Shown one piece after another: positions 24,101-35,000 of a DNA stretch of 64,000 nt. The notes beneath the pieces are model-generated. The model ran no database searches. It was not told the DNA's origin and worked only from the letters and a program-made list of their open reading frames with translations. The position numbers were made by a program, and so were the translations under genes. Within the stretch, counting starts at the first letter, position 1, and every line of letters starts with the position of its first letter. The DNA is from Smittia aterrima (Eukaryota; Arthropoda; Insecta; Diptera; Chironomidae): positions 7,626,854 through 7,690,853 of the forward strand of contig CP093830.1 of assembly GCA_033063855.1 (NCBI GenBank). The letters run 5' to 3'.

Positions 24101-26328
24101 ATTTGTGGTCTTTTCTGCGAGTTCTTTTCGCTGATTTATGAAGCAATTTTCCAACCGAACTCGCGGCTCTTGCTTGATTTTTCGCTTCAGTTTTTCACAA
24201 TAGGATCCGAAAGCAAGCTCGAACTTAATCAATTATTTACAGTCTCAGTGATTTTTTTACTTAATTGAATGTTTCTAATTGTGCTTTACGAACGAAAAAT
24301 ATTTATGGGTCTCGATTGTTTTTCTTGTGAAATTCGATTTACGACATTGAGGTCGCTTTTTGTCATTTTCTCTTAATTGCACCCTTAAGATTTTTAATAT
24401 CAATCATCGGAATTGTGTGTGCCTTTCGATTAAGTTTCAATTTACCTTTTTTCCTTAAACATTAGTATCACATCATGGGCAGGAGAAAAAAAGATTTATG
24501 ATCAGGAATTGCATAATTTCGCGAAGTATTTTAAACAATCGCGTGAAGTAATTTACAAACTTTTAGCTATTAGTAAGACTTTCAATGAGTTTTAAGCTTG
24601 TTTTCTTAATTAAATCTTTTTCCTAAAAACACAAACGGTCTTAGGCTTGTAACTTAATTAAAAAAATATTTCCCTCTGTTACGAATCCATCAGTTGTGGT
24701 AGCGGCGGCAGCAGCAGCGTAAATTGAATGAATTGCTTTGATTTTAAACGGATTGAGAAATGTAAAGCGAAAAAGTGCAAGCGAATGCAAGGAATTTGTA
24801 ATAGTCTCGAACAGGCGAAGCACCTGAGTAGAGGAAACGAAGCCAAGTCTCTCGTTAAATTAACTTTTCCATGCTTTAATTGTTTGCCGTTCCACTCGCC
24901 TCTTACAAGCTCTGATTTTTAATTTCGTCTAATTGATTTTTTGCCTTCATCATTCTTTCCGAGCTCGCTTCGATTTGAAAGCTATAAAGCCATCTCATTC
25001 GATCTTTAATTGAATAACGTCTCGCAGTGTGAGGAGAAAAGAAAAAGCTAAGACGGCAGAAGAGAAATGTCGGTCGAAGAGTAGAAGAAATCGACCTTTT
25101 GTTGTTTATCTGCTTGAATGTTTATTGTTAGACATTTCATTCAATTCCAACTCCAACTATCACTCGATTTTTTCGCACACGGTGGAAATTGTGTTTATGC
25201 GATACATTTCTTTTAAACATTGATTTGTTCTTAATTGCTTGATTGCATGATTGATTTTTCTTCTTCTTCGTTGCTCTTGTTTTGCTCGATGATTGAATTT
25301 ATCTTTCATTAATTTCTTTCTCGCTCACTCCGAAGATCCCGAAACAAAAAAAAATTACAAATTGAATTCCACGAGACGATCGGAGGCTCCACTTTAGCTT
25401 CATTAGCCCGTCTCTGACTCAAGCACACAAAAGACCCCCATATCGGGTTCGAAAGAATTGAAAACATTAAGCACTCTCATTGTTTATTGAAAAGTCGGGT
25501 AAGAAAAATCAATTTTACGCTACTTTTTCTTTCACGGGGATCGAGACGGGAATGGGATGAAGAAAGAAGAAAAAGAAGATTCTTCTTTTGAAACATCGAT
25601 TCTCACTCGATATTTTATTGAAAAATAATTAAAAAGAATTAGTACGGTTGATGGCGGAATGTTGTAAGAGTTTCATTGATTTCAATATTTTTCATTGTTG
25701 CTCTCACTTTTAAACTTTTCAATGAAGCGTTTTTATTATTTATTTGAATCTCATCGGAACATTATTCACGGTTTGTTTTCAATTCGCCGATCTCATCGAC
25801 AAACCTTCTTCTTTTTAAATGTTTTGAAAAGCAAGTACGATATGATTCATAAGTTACGAGAGAGTTTCAACTTTTGAATTCTCCCCCTTTGACGATAAAG
25901 CCTTTCTCCATTTAGATGTTGAACTTGATGAAAGTCGACGGTGCATGAAGGGAAACCTGATTTTAACACTGCCGCGGCACAACATCACATTACATTCGCC
26001 TCTTTCATCTCTTCCACCTTATCGATCGCAAAGCGCTTGAAATCGAACCAGCAATGCGGTCGAAATCGAAAGAAAATTGCATAATAAAAAGCCGTTTTGA
26101 AGTTTAATTCATAACAGATTTTTAATTTAATTCATTTTTTTCTTATTTCGCTTGAGACCACATTGAGAGCTGTTCCCGCAAAGCGCGATATTAATGCCTT
26201 TTATAAAGTTGCGCAACGCACGATCCAATTTTAATTGATAGAATGACATTCGTGATTTACTTACATAACAAGCACTAAAACACTTTTTTTTTATATCTCA
26301 CGTTATCCTCAAACGTATTAAGTTAATT
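21114..26328. other. Non-coding sequence between the candidate promoter and the Toll 3' end
   Basis: Only short frames of random composition. It includes A+T-only patches near 23840-24060 built from TTTAATTTAA-like words. Nothing else can be supported. Confidence 0.55.
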
Positions 26329-26334
26329 TTTATT
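26329..26334 (-). terminator. Candidate polyadenylation signal of the Toll gene
   Basis: AATAAA on the minus strand, about 235 bases after the Toll stop codon. It gives a plausible short 3' UTR. Such hexamers are common in A+T-rich DNA, so this is only a candidate. Confidence 0.35.
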
Positions 26335-26567
26335 TACAGCAGTTTGATTTCATTAATTAATCTCTAATCAGTTTTGACAGCGTAAATGCGTTTTACTTAG
26401 CTTAACAAAAAAATAATGTTTAAGCTCAACGTTAGATAATTTCCAAAAAGCCACAGGCTCTGGAGCACTAGAAACTGTATTCACATTTTGATTTTAACTT
26501 AACTTATACAGTAACCTTGAAGCTCTATAACGCTTTTCTGCCCTGCAGTGCGCCTTTACTTTTATCT

Positions 26568-29500
26568 CTAAATGTGTATCGACGTGAGATTGCGCTGTTG
26601 GTTTTGATTATTGTGCAGATTGTTTAGATGGAAGTTTTGACAGAAGTTTTCTGGGTCGTGAGCTGCCGGTTGCTGTTGATGTTGCAACTGATTTCTGTTT
26701 AGACTCGGCAGAAAGAACTTAAACTTCTCCCAAAAGAGTTTTTCACTCCAACGGAGAATAAAGTTGGTTTTGAGTATCAGCTTGAGCTCGGGATCAAAAT
26801 TCTTATCATCGAAATTATCCAAGAAGACAATTATCAACTTTTTCCTCTTCTTTGTCTTGAGAATCTCGTAAAATATTTTCTTAAACTCGATTTTCTTCCA
26901 TTCATTCTTCAGGAAATTCTCGGAGAGAAAGAGAACAATTTTCTGTGAATTTTCGCAATTCTTCAAGATCTGCTCGTTGAAGATGGAAAAATCGTGGAAG
27001 AAGAGAAAGAATTTATAGAAATTTCCGTCCGTCTCGAAATGTTTCAGAAAGTCATCGATGAGAAAGTTCTCATCCTTTTTACTGAAGATTAGGAATCCGT
27101 CAAAGAATTTGTTCTTGTCGTTTCGTTTCTTGAAGAATCGCAAATTGAATTTCTTATAGCAACAAAACATTATGCGCTGATGAAAGATGAATGCGAGGAC
27201 GAGGAAGAACAGACACGAAAGGAAAACGATGAGGAAAATCGGAAGATTTTTCTCGAAGAAGAACATGTTGCTCAGAGCAAGCTTTTCGCTGCAAAAGTTC
27301 GTCTCGTTCATGACGAGGAAGAATTCGCCTCGCGTCTGATTGGGATGGCATTTGAGCGTGTCGCGATGCTTAATTGCAGTGTGGACCTTCAAACTCTTAA
27401 TTAACTCGCAGTCGCATTCGAGAAGGTTTTCGCTAATGTCCAATTGTATTACATTTGGTGGCAAGAAAAAGATGTCGAACGTCGTCAACATATTTGCGTG
27501 AAGTTTTAATACTTGAAGTTGCTTAAGCAACGCGAACGTTTTACGCTCGATGAACTTGAGTTGATTATATTGAAGGAACAAATACTTGACGCTTTCTAAC
27601 TCATTAAACTCATCGCCATTCAATACTTGAATCTCATTTTGTTTGAGATTGAGCAATTCTAAGTGCTTAAGACCAAAGAATGTTCGATTCGTCAGCTGTT
27701 GAATGTGAGAGTTGTTTAAATGAAGAATTCGAAGTGAACGTCGTCCAATGAACGCAAAATCTTTAATTGACTCGAAATTGTTCCCATCGATATGGAGATG
27801 AGTCGCTTCCATTGGAATAAAGTTAGGCAACGACTTTGTATAGTTCGAGGCAGAGCAATTGACGAAGTTAATGTCCCAGTTCGTGTTGTGATAGCAATTG
27901 CATTTGTCTGGACATTTTTGTTGACAATCGCATGAGAAATTATCACAACATTGACAGCCCTTCGAACATACGTTGTTGTACTTGCAAAGGAATAAATTGG
28001 GGTCGAGTCGACGAATGGCAATTTTGTCGGGACTGTTAGTGAACGAGCACGTCATCTGATCAAAGTCAATGATTTTGGGCTGCGTTCGAACGCCATTTGC
28101 GTTCTGGTGATGCAGCTTGCCAGTCGGATAATTATCGACGAAATTGCCATCGACCATGGGCGGGTAATTGTTGTCGAACTCGTCCATTTTCTGAGCGGCA
28201 AATGTCGGATAATTACGTGAAGTCTCTTCGGAGTGAACCTGCTCTTCAAGTAGATAAGGAAAGTGCTCGGGATTTTCGATATCGAAATGTCTCGTCATCA
28301 TTTGACCTCCGCCAATCGCGCCATTGTCCTGCCACATCCATTTCAAATGACAATCGCAAACGAGTGGATTGCCAGCAAGATGAAATTCGGGCAACTTCTC
28401 GTCGCTCTTTGTCGACGAGATTCTCAACGAGTTTTCACTCAGATGGGCGATCTTGTTGAACTTCAAGTCAACCGTCTTAAGGAACGGTTTCTTGAGAAAT
28501 GTGTATGGAGATATTTTCTCTATAAGATTCCGTTGAAGATAAAGATCTTCGAGGTTGCGCGGCAACACAAAGGCCGAAATTTCCGTCAAATGATTGTAGT
28601 TAAGATTGAGTGTCTTCAGGTTTTGTGAGATCTCGTTCGGGTTTTTGATGACATTGATTTGATTCTTTGAGATGTCGAGGAATTGAAGGTTTTTCGGAAA
28701 GTTTTCGTAGTCAAACACCTCGAGCGAGTTTTCGGAGATGTTAAGAAAGACGAGCTGCGTGAGGTTCTCGAACATGTAATCGATGTTTTTGATTGCGTTG
28801 CCGTCGAGGCGAATAGCTTGAAGGAAGTCGTTGGCAGCAAATGTCTCGCGATCAATTTGACGGATTCGGTTCTTCGAGAGATTCACAATTTGAAGGTTCT
28901 TCAAATGAACAAAATGATTTCTTTCTAAACCTTCAATTTGATTCTCAGTTAATCGTAAGCCATAAAGATATTTGAGGTTCGGATAGTTCTGAAGATCAGA
29001 AAGATTCTTAATGAAATTCTCGCCAAGATCAAGGAACTTTAAGAATTGAAAATTCTCGACGAAGTTAGGAACTCGGAAAAATTTATTGTTGTTGAGGTGA
29101 AGGTCGACAAGCTTCATCGAGTTCGCTACCAAATGTTTTTCAACTGAATAAATTTCATTGAAGTCGAGCGACAAAACATTCAAGTTCACAAGCGAGTTGA
29201 GTGAGAAGTTCACAGTTTTAATGAAGTTGTGAGATAGAACGAGTGACGTTAAGCTCGTCAAATTAGCGAAAGTGTCCACGCCAATATTTTCAATTAAATT
29301 ATTCTTCAAGTCTAAAACCTCGAGAGCAGTCAGGTCCGTGAAAATTGAATTTTCAAGCGAAGTAATTTTATTATACGACAAGTCGAGAAGTCGTAAATTG
29401 AATAAATTCTTGAACGTTGCGAAATTGATCCAATTTGACGACAAAAAATTCGAGGATAAATTTAGCAACTCGAGCTTCTTCAAATTAGTCAGAATCTCTG

Positions 29501-30440
29501 GCGGTAAGATTTTCATTGAATTTTTCTCCAAATTGAGAGTCCGAAGATTCTGCAAATTGTCAAACAGCTCCGGCTGAATATTCTGAATTTTATTCTCACT
29601 TAAATCCAACATGTCCAATTGCTTAAGGTTCGAGAACACGAAATTCTCAATGAACGAAATGGAATTTCGATTGAGTCGAAGCACTTTGAGATTAACGAAG
29701 TTGGAGAAGAATGAAAATGGAAGGAAATTGAGTTGATTGCCGGTGAGAATGAGATACGACATCGAGAACACGCAATTCTTGATTGGAATCGGTGAAAGTC
29801 CCGTCGAAGAGAATTGGAAGTTTGTCAGATTGTAAATCTGATTCGAAGACAAATTGAGGAAGCTCAACTTGTGAAAGTCGCAGAAAAAGTTTCGATGAAG
29901 CTCTTGAATTGAATTCGAGCTGATGTCAAGGCTTTTGATGTTCGAGAGATTCTCAAATGGTTCATAATCGTTTGACGATCCATTGTCGTCCATAACATCA
30001 TCAAATCGCCCCCAAAACGCTTTGTAGTTTCTAATCGTGAGTCCATTTAAACTCTTCAATGACCCAAAGTTCCGCAAAAAATTTCCATCACAATTCTCAA
30101 TAAACAAATTCTTCAGGTTCTCAAAGCTATCGAAAAAGTTCGATTTGCTTGCGTCGTAGAAGAACATTTTATCACATTTAATTTTAAGATTCTCTAAGCT
30201 CTTGGCGGACGACAGAGGAAAGGTTTTTGGTAATTTCTTAAATGTACATGACAATAATTTAGTGCTGGTGATGTTTTGCTGTCCTTCGGTCATGGCCAAT
30301 AGCCTCGACTCGTCGAGCGTCTCATAATTGCAATCGGAAAACGTCTCGCTCATCTCCGACACTGCATGTGTTACGAATATCGCTAAAATCACAAGATAGA
30401 TGTTTGATGACGTCATTGCGGAGCATGCATTGAGCTTCAT
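26568..30440 (-). CDS. Toll-family receptor of the Toll-2/6/7/8 (18-wheeler) type, single exon, 1290 aa
   Basis: Single-pass surface receptor with leucine-rich-repeat (LRR) ectodomain and cytoplasmic TIR domain. Visible in order: signal peptide, about residues 1-28 (hydrophobic core 14-26); an N-terminal cysteine region with Cys37, Cys65, Cys89 and Cys117; about 21 LRRs (165-690); a first LRR C-cap with Cys695/Cys697/Trp701 and Cys798; a cysteine-rich second N-cap (819-862, eleven Cys); five to six LRRs (877-1002); a second C-cap (Cys1009, 1011, 1031, 1050); one membrane helix (about 1065-1086); TIR (about 1111-1247); then a Gln/Asn/His-rich tail of about 43 residues. Two LRR blocks split by a Cys-rich cap are typical of long insect Tolls, as is the intronless frame (known of the family). 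The start has A at -3; Met9 is a weaker alternative. It ends in TAG. Odd points: the TIR is very rich in Phe and Lys, its box 2 lacks the usual Arg-Asp/Pro-Gly signature, and the first C-cap carries a long insert. I cannot tell Toll-2, 6, 7 and 8 apart. Confidence in the family is very high. Confidence 0.96.
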   Translation of the reverse strand: MKLNACSAMTSSNIYLVILAIFVTHAVSEMSETFSDCNYETLDESRLLAMTEGQQNITSTKLLSCTFKKLPKTFPLSSAKSLENLKIKCDKMFFYDASKSNFFDSFENLKNLFIENCDGNFLRNFGSLKSLNGLTIRNYKAFWGRFDDVMDDNGSSNDYEPFENLSNIKSLDISSNSIQELHRNFFCDFHKLSFLNLSSNQIYNLTNFQFSSTGLSPIPIKNCVFSMSYLILTGNQLNFLPFSFFSNFVNLKVLRLNRNSISFIENFVFSNLKQLDMLDLSENKIQNIQPELFDNLQNLRTLNLEKNSMKILPPEILTNLKKLELLNLSSNFLSSNWINFATFKNLFNLRLLDLSYNKITSLENSIFTDLTALEVLDLKNNLIENIGVDTFANLTSLTSLVLSHNFIKTVNFSLNSLVNLNVLSLDFNEIYSVEKHLVANSMKLVDLHLNNNKFFRVPNFVENFQFLKFLDLGENFIKNLSDLQNYPNLKYLYGLRLTENQIEGLERNHFVHLKNLQIVNLSKNRIRQIDRETFAANDFLQAIRLDGNAIKNIDYMFENLTQLVFLNISENSLEVFDYENFPKNLQFLDISKNQINVIKNPNEISQNLKTLNLNYNHLTEISAFVLPRNLEDLYLQRNLIEKISPYTFLKKPFLKTVDLKFNKIAHLSENSLRISSTKSDEKLPEFHLAGNPLVCDCHLKWMWQDNGAIGGGQMMTRHFDIENPEHFPYLLEEQVHSEETSRNYPTFAAQKMDEFDNNYPPMVDGNFVDNYPTGKLHHQNANGVRTQPKIIDFDQMTCSFTNSPDKIAIRRLDPNLFLCKYNNVCSKGCQCCDNFSCDCQQKCPDKCNCYHNTNWDINFVNCSASNYTKSLPNFIPMEATHLHIDGNNFESIKDFAFIGRRSLRILHLNNSHIQQLTNRTFFGLKHLELLNLKQNEIQVLNGDEFNELESVKYLFLQYNQLKFIERKTFALLKQLQVLKLHANMLTTFDIFFLPPNVIQLDISENLLECDCELIKSLKVHTAIKHRDTLKCHPNQTRGEFFLVMNETNFCSEKLALSNMFFFEKNLPIFLIVFLSCLFFLVLAFIFHQRIMFCCYKKFNLRFFKKRNDKNKFFDGFLIFSKKDENFLIDDFLKHFETDGNFYKFFLFFHDFSIFNEQILKNCENSQKIVLFLSENFLKNEWKKIEFKKIFYEILKTKKRKKLIIVFLDNFDDKNFDPELKLILKTNFILRWSEKLFWEKFKFFLPSLNRNQLQHQQQPAAHDPENFCQNFHLNNLHNNQNQQRNLTSIHI

Positions 30441-32011
30441 CGTTCCGTTGACTTTAAAGTTCTTTTTTTACGCGTCCGGGATTTTCAATTCCCGCTCGGT
30501 CATTTGATCGTCGATGTTGAGCTATAAATGCCTTATTTGCACAATTTTTTATTCATCCATCTTTCGCGTCTTTCTTATGTGCTTAGCTCTTCTTTTTCCG
30601 TTTGTTAAGACGAAACGACGATGAAAAGTTTTATTTTATTTTTTTGTTTTTTTTTTTCGTCGATGAAGAAAAGAAAAAAATCAGCGTTGATTAACAATCA
30701 TCCGATTTACATTTTTTTCTTGTTTAAAACAGTTTCTTATTTCTTGTTCTTCCTTTTTTTTCTCCGTGACGGTCGCTTTACGCACACAAATCCACGGAAT
30801 ATCTTTCGTCGCGTTGAAGGTTGCGTTAATCCTTTAAGGTTCTTTCGGCGTTCTGAAGTCTATTAAATTTCAATAAAATAAACGTATTGTGTGTCGCTTG
30901 AAGCTGAGTCTGTTATCTTAATGTCAGTGATAATCCAATTTATTGTTTGACACATTCGTCGATAAAACTGAGTATGATTCTTAAATATGTGAGTCGAAAT
31001 TGCGTTTTATTCTTTCCACGGCGCTTTATTTAAACTCTCGTTCATTGAAATATTTTTTATCACTTTCTTGGGTTATTTTTTTTATTCTGCTTGTTACAAC
31101 ACATTCACTTTTCTTATGCAATTTATTCCGCTTGGCATTTTTTTCTTTTCCCAATTTAATTAATTTTTTTTTCTTCGCTCTTTGCTTTCATAAGGTTTCT
31201 GCTCTTATCATTGCCACTGCGGTTATTATTTTTTGTATTCATGCAATTTTCTTTCACTTGGTTTCTTTCGTTCGATGAAATTGTAATCCTTGAATGAAAT
31301 CCGACTTGAGGAGAGTCCAGGGAGTTCTTGCTTCATCAACATTCAGATTCTAACAAATAATCGCGATTACTTTATCAGGGACTTAAATATATAAATTTAA
31401 GTTTTCCTCCTTCTTTTTATTTGATTTTTTTTCTTCTTAAAATGATTTGTGATTCGCGAATCATAAGCGAGTATTTTCTTTCCGCGTCTTTATCCAACAA
31501 GATCAGCTCGAACACTGAAGTGTTGAGAGTAACGAAGATCAAACATTGTCGATCGCAATGCTTCAAATTCTCTCTCAAACATTCAACATTGGTTCTTCTC
31601 TCTTATTTTCAAACAAAAGAATGAGAGGAAACATTGAAACATCACGATCATTCAACATAATTTGATAGAACATAAAACAATGAGAGAGAAAGAGAATTTT
31701 GAGAGAAACTTTATGCAATCAGAAAATGTTTTTTTCTGCCTTCTTGTTGTGGTTTGTTTTTTCTTTCATGTCTTTTCTCTGGTTTTGTTTTTATTGAAAA
31801 AAAAGGTAACAAAACCAGTTTTTTTTTTCGTTTCGGTTTCTCTCGAGAATTTGTTTCTGTTCTTTTTTTTTCTTGACTTCGCTCCAGAGCTCATTGGAAT
31901 TATGCTGTTGTTCTTTTTTCTTCGTTCAAAGTTGTTGCTGATGAAGCGAACGAAGAAGAAGCTTAACGTTTGTTGTTTAAAGAGAATGATATAATTGCTC
32001 CTATAATAATT
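30441..32011. other. Toll upstream region: A-rich leader side, T-rich plus strand
   Basis: There is no gene here. On the minus strand the 90 bases before the Toll ATG are purine-rich and open with a weak TATA-like TTTATAG near 30521-30527. I see no good splice acceptor close to the ATG, so the leader may be continuous. From about 30620 to 31960 the plus strand carries many T runs, several of 8-12 T. This strand asymmetry yields only low-complexity Phe/Leu-rich frames, which I reject as genes. Confidence 0.5.
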
Positions 32012-32045
32012 CCTTACCTGTGCTTACCTGAGGAACGCAAAAGAA
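32012..32045 (-). promoter_or_regulatory. Acceptor-donor-donor splice signal on the minus strand
   Basis: Reading the minus strand, a pyrimidine-rich run ends TTCCTCAG (AG at 32029-32028), is followed at once by GTAAGC, then CACAG and GTAAGG. It could be the donor of an untranslated first exon of the Toll gene 1.6 kb downstream, or a zero- or 10-base recursive-splicing exon. No coding frame accompanies it. Confidence 0.3.
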
Positions 32046-35000
32046 GAAAACGTTTTTCTTCTCCTTGCTTTGTGTAAGTTAACTAGATTTCTCGTTGCAG
32101 TTGGGTTAAGAAACAGAAAAACAGGTAAACTGAGAGAGGAACAGCATAGTTTCATGTATTTTCTTGCGTTGCTGCGAATACTTTTTTTTTCTTCTGCTGT
32201 TTTAGCAATAATTCTTCATAAAAAGAAGGCAATATCAACACAATGTTGTCATGTCATTAATGCGCGCGGGGAGAAGCGAGGGAACAGCGACAGAATGCAA
32301 TGAATGGGCTCGATAAAGCAGCTTACAATCTCGTTTTTCTTCGTTATCGTGTTACTCTTTATTTAATCACGTATTTGTTTAAGATCTGTGAGATGTGAGA
32401 TGGCGCGGGCACAGACAAAAGAGACCTTCGCGAAAACAAGAAATCATAATTTTTATGACGAATAAGCTGAATAAATTTATCGCGCAACTTTTTTCTTTCC
32501 CGATACAACTTTTTACAGTTTTCTCGTTCACTGCGAGACGTGACAGACAAAGATTGCGAAATGACTTCTTTGCTTAGTTTAGAATGGGAATTGCTTTTAA
32601 AGGCGATAATATTGACATTTCACTTTGTGGTCGCTTCTCATCTCATTTGAGTTGCAAATATTCAAATTTTTTGCGATGAAAGAAAGGAGTTTAAGAAGAA
32701 AGCAAATAAATGACCTGAAAATTCAAGGAACAAGTTGCTTTGACATTTCGCTCCGTGCGAAGTCTCCGTTTAAATATCTTTTCACTCGACTAACTCCTAA
32801 ACTCATAATTAAGAAACGTTACTCTCGTTAATGTGGGATATTGTCGAAAAAAGTATTGAATTTCATCGCCAGGTCGTAGATAGAATAGAGAAACGTTAAT
32901 TTCATCCACGACTCGTTGAATTCTTTCGAGAGTGTCCAACTGAGTTTCGTCGCTGAGTCGAGCGTTGATGTTTTTTCTAAAAGTTTGTCGCTTTGAATCT
33001 CGTTGGAGTCTTTCTCGCCTTCTATCATCGTGTGATGCCCTGTCGTCTTGTTTCGTTCCTTCCTCTCGCCCCGACACGTTAATGAGAAATCGTCACCAAA
33101 CAGAAAGCGAACGACATTCAGTGTTAGTTCTGCTTTCGGATCAATTTCTTTTCCATCGCGCAGCATAATTTGGATGAAATTTAATGTGAATGTAAAAAAG
33201 AATGAACGACAAGAGAGTTTTGCTTTTTTTTGAATATAATTTGAAATTCTAATTTTATTCTCCCAAAAAAAGTATAAAAAGTTTAAGACAAAAAATGTAG
33301 GTTTAAATTAAATGAAAACATTTCGGTCGTCGATCGAAACACATTGAAGAGAGTTTGAGTCGAACCGATGTTTCTGCCGCTTAAATATTCAAATTTATTT
33401 CATGTTTTCTTTACTTTTCCTCCAGAGAAAACTCGAGACAATTGTGTAGTGTCTTCGAGGCTCGCTCCTCTGTCTCTTAACTAAACGTACTTGAAGGTAA
33501 ATTGCACTTAACAACGTCGAAGTTTATTTTCACAATCATTCACTGCGTTACATCTTTTGCATGCAATTCGTCTCCCTGCTTGTGACTATTTCTTTCTCTC
33601 CCGACGAGTTTCTTGTTGCTCTGCGCGAGTTTGTATTCATCGCTGGACAAATAAATTTAACAGTTGTTACAGTCTTAAAATGTATTACTTCAACATTATT
33701 CGTAACATGACTTTTAAATTAAAGACATTCGCATTGCCCTTTTAAAGACGCCACTCTTCAATCGCTCTAAACTTTGTTGCGATTGTATAGTTAGAACGTA
33801 GACGAAGGTCGTTCGCTTCTAGGGATTGTGTAAGAGTAAAATGAACTGTCTTCCTGTGAGCTTGAATCTTGTCGAGAGATTGAAGCCATGTTAAGCGTCA
33901 TACGCGATTGAAGTGATCGCTTCAAGCATGTTGGACAGTAACGAGCTAGCTCTTGTTCGTTTATAATTAGAAAAAAAAAAGCGTCTGGAGCTGTGCTGAT
34001 ATTTAGTACAGTTTAGTGTCGACATTCATCTCGATGCTGAGCTGTAGACAGCGGAGAAGAAAGAAAATAGGTGTTGAGATTGTAAAGTTTTCTTTCTTTT
34101 CTTTTTTTTCGCCTCCGGTTTCAATTGTTACAAGACGTGATTAGAGGGCAAGAAATAGGGAAATGAAATGAAATTTAATCTCGTTCGCTGTTCGCTTGCT
34201 CAATCGTGGCAGGAGAATGAAAAGGCATTCTTGAATAGTCGTGTTGAATGCCGAGAAGAAAACATGATCCATTAAGAACAGCGATTGTATATAAATTCTT
34301 CTATCACTTTCCATTTAAATCACTTTGCAGCTTACGCAATCGCTAACAAACACGACAGTTTTATGTAAACTTATTTCATAAATATTTCTAATGCACCTTG
34401 AGGGATTTAGCGAGAGCTTTGCTTGTTGCTGATCGCTTTGCGTGTTTGACCGGTTTGCCTTCATTGAACCAAATCCTTTGCTTATCAGATAAAATGTTTA
34501 CCTCGCGGCTTCACGAACGTTTCGGTGTCTTTTAAATCACAAGATGCCGACAGCACATCGACCCAATTTCAAATGCTTCTTTGGCCTGCCTTGTGACAGA
34601 TTAAAAGCGAAGCTTAAGCAACATTTTAAACCCAGAACCTTCTTCACTTTTTGACCGGGCAAAGATTTCAAGCTTCTCATCGCTGCATTTGCTTTTAAAT
34701 TGTAAATTTATTTACCTTAGAAAGGAGAAGAGCAGAGGAAAGAAACTCCTTTATACAATTCTTGTTGAAAAATAAAAACAACTTCACGTTTTTTAATCCA
34801 TTAAAAAAAATTATTAAATTGTTTAACCATCTTGTTAAAGAATATTTCGAACATGATTTTTTTTCCTCCTCTTTGCCTCTTCGCTGGATCGTTCTTTATT
34901 TATTTTTGTTCGCTCTGTTATTTTTATAATATCGAATTTTTATAAAGGAACTCGTTTTCTCTTGCACTGCCTCAGTGTCGTCTTCATTCTCTGATCGAGT

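Noticed and set aside
24983..25000. TATAAA followed by a perfect TCATTC initiator
   Set aside because: The spacing is only about 14 bases, too close for a TATA-directed start.
28097..28628. Long plus-strand frames opposite the Toll gene
   Set aside because: Antisense shadows of the real coding frame.
32828..33166. 112-codon minus-strand frame
   Set aside because: Overlaps other equally long frames on both strands; no domain.
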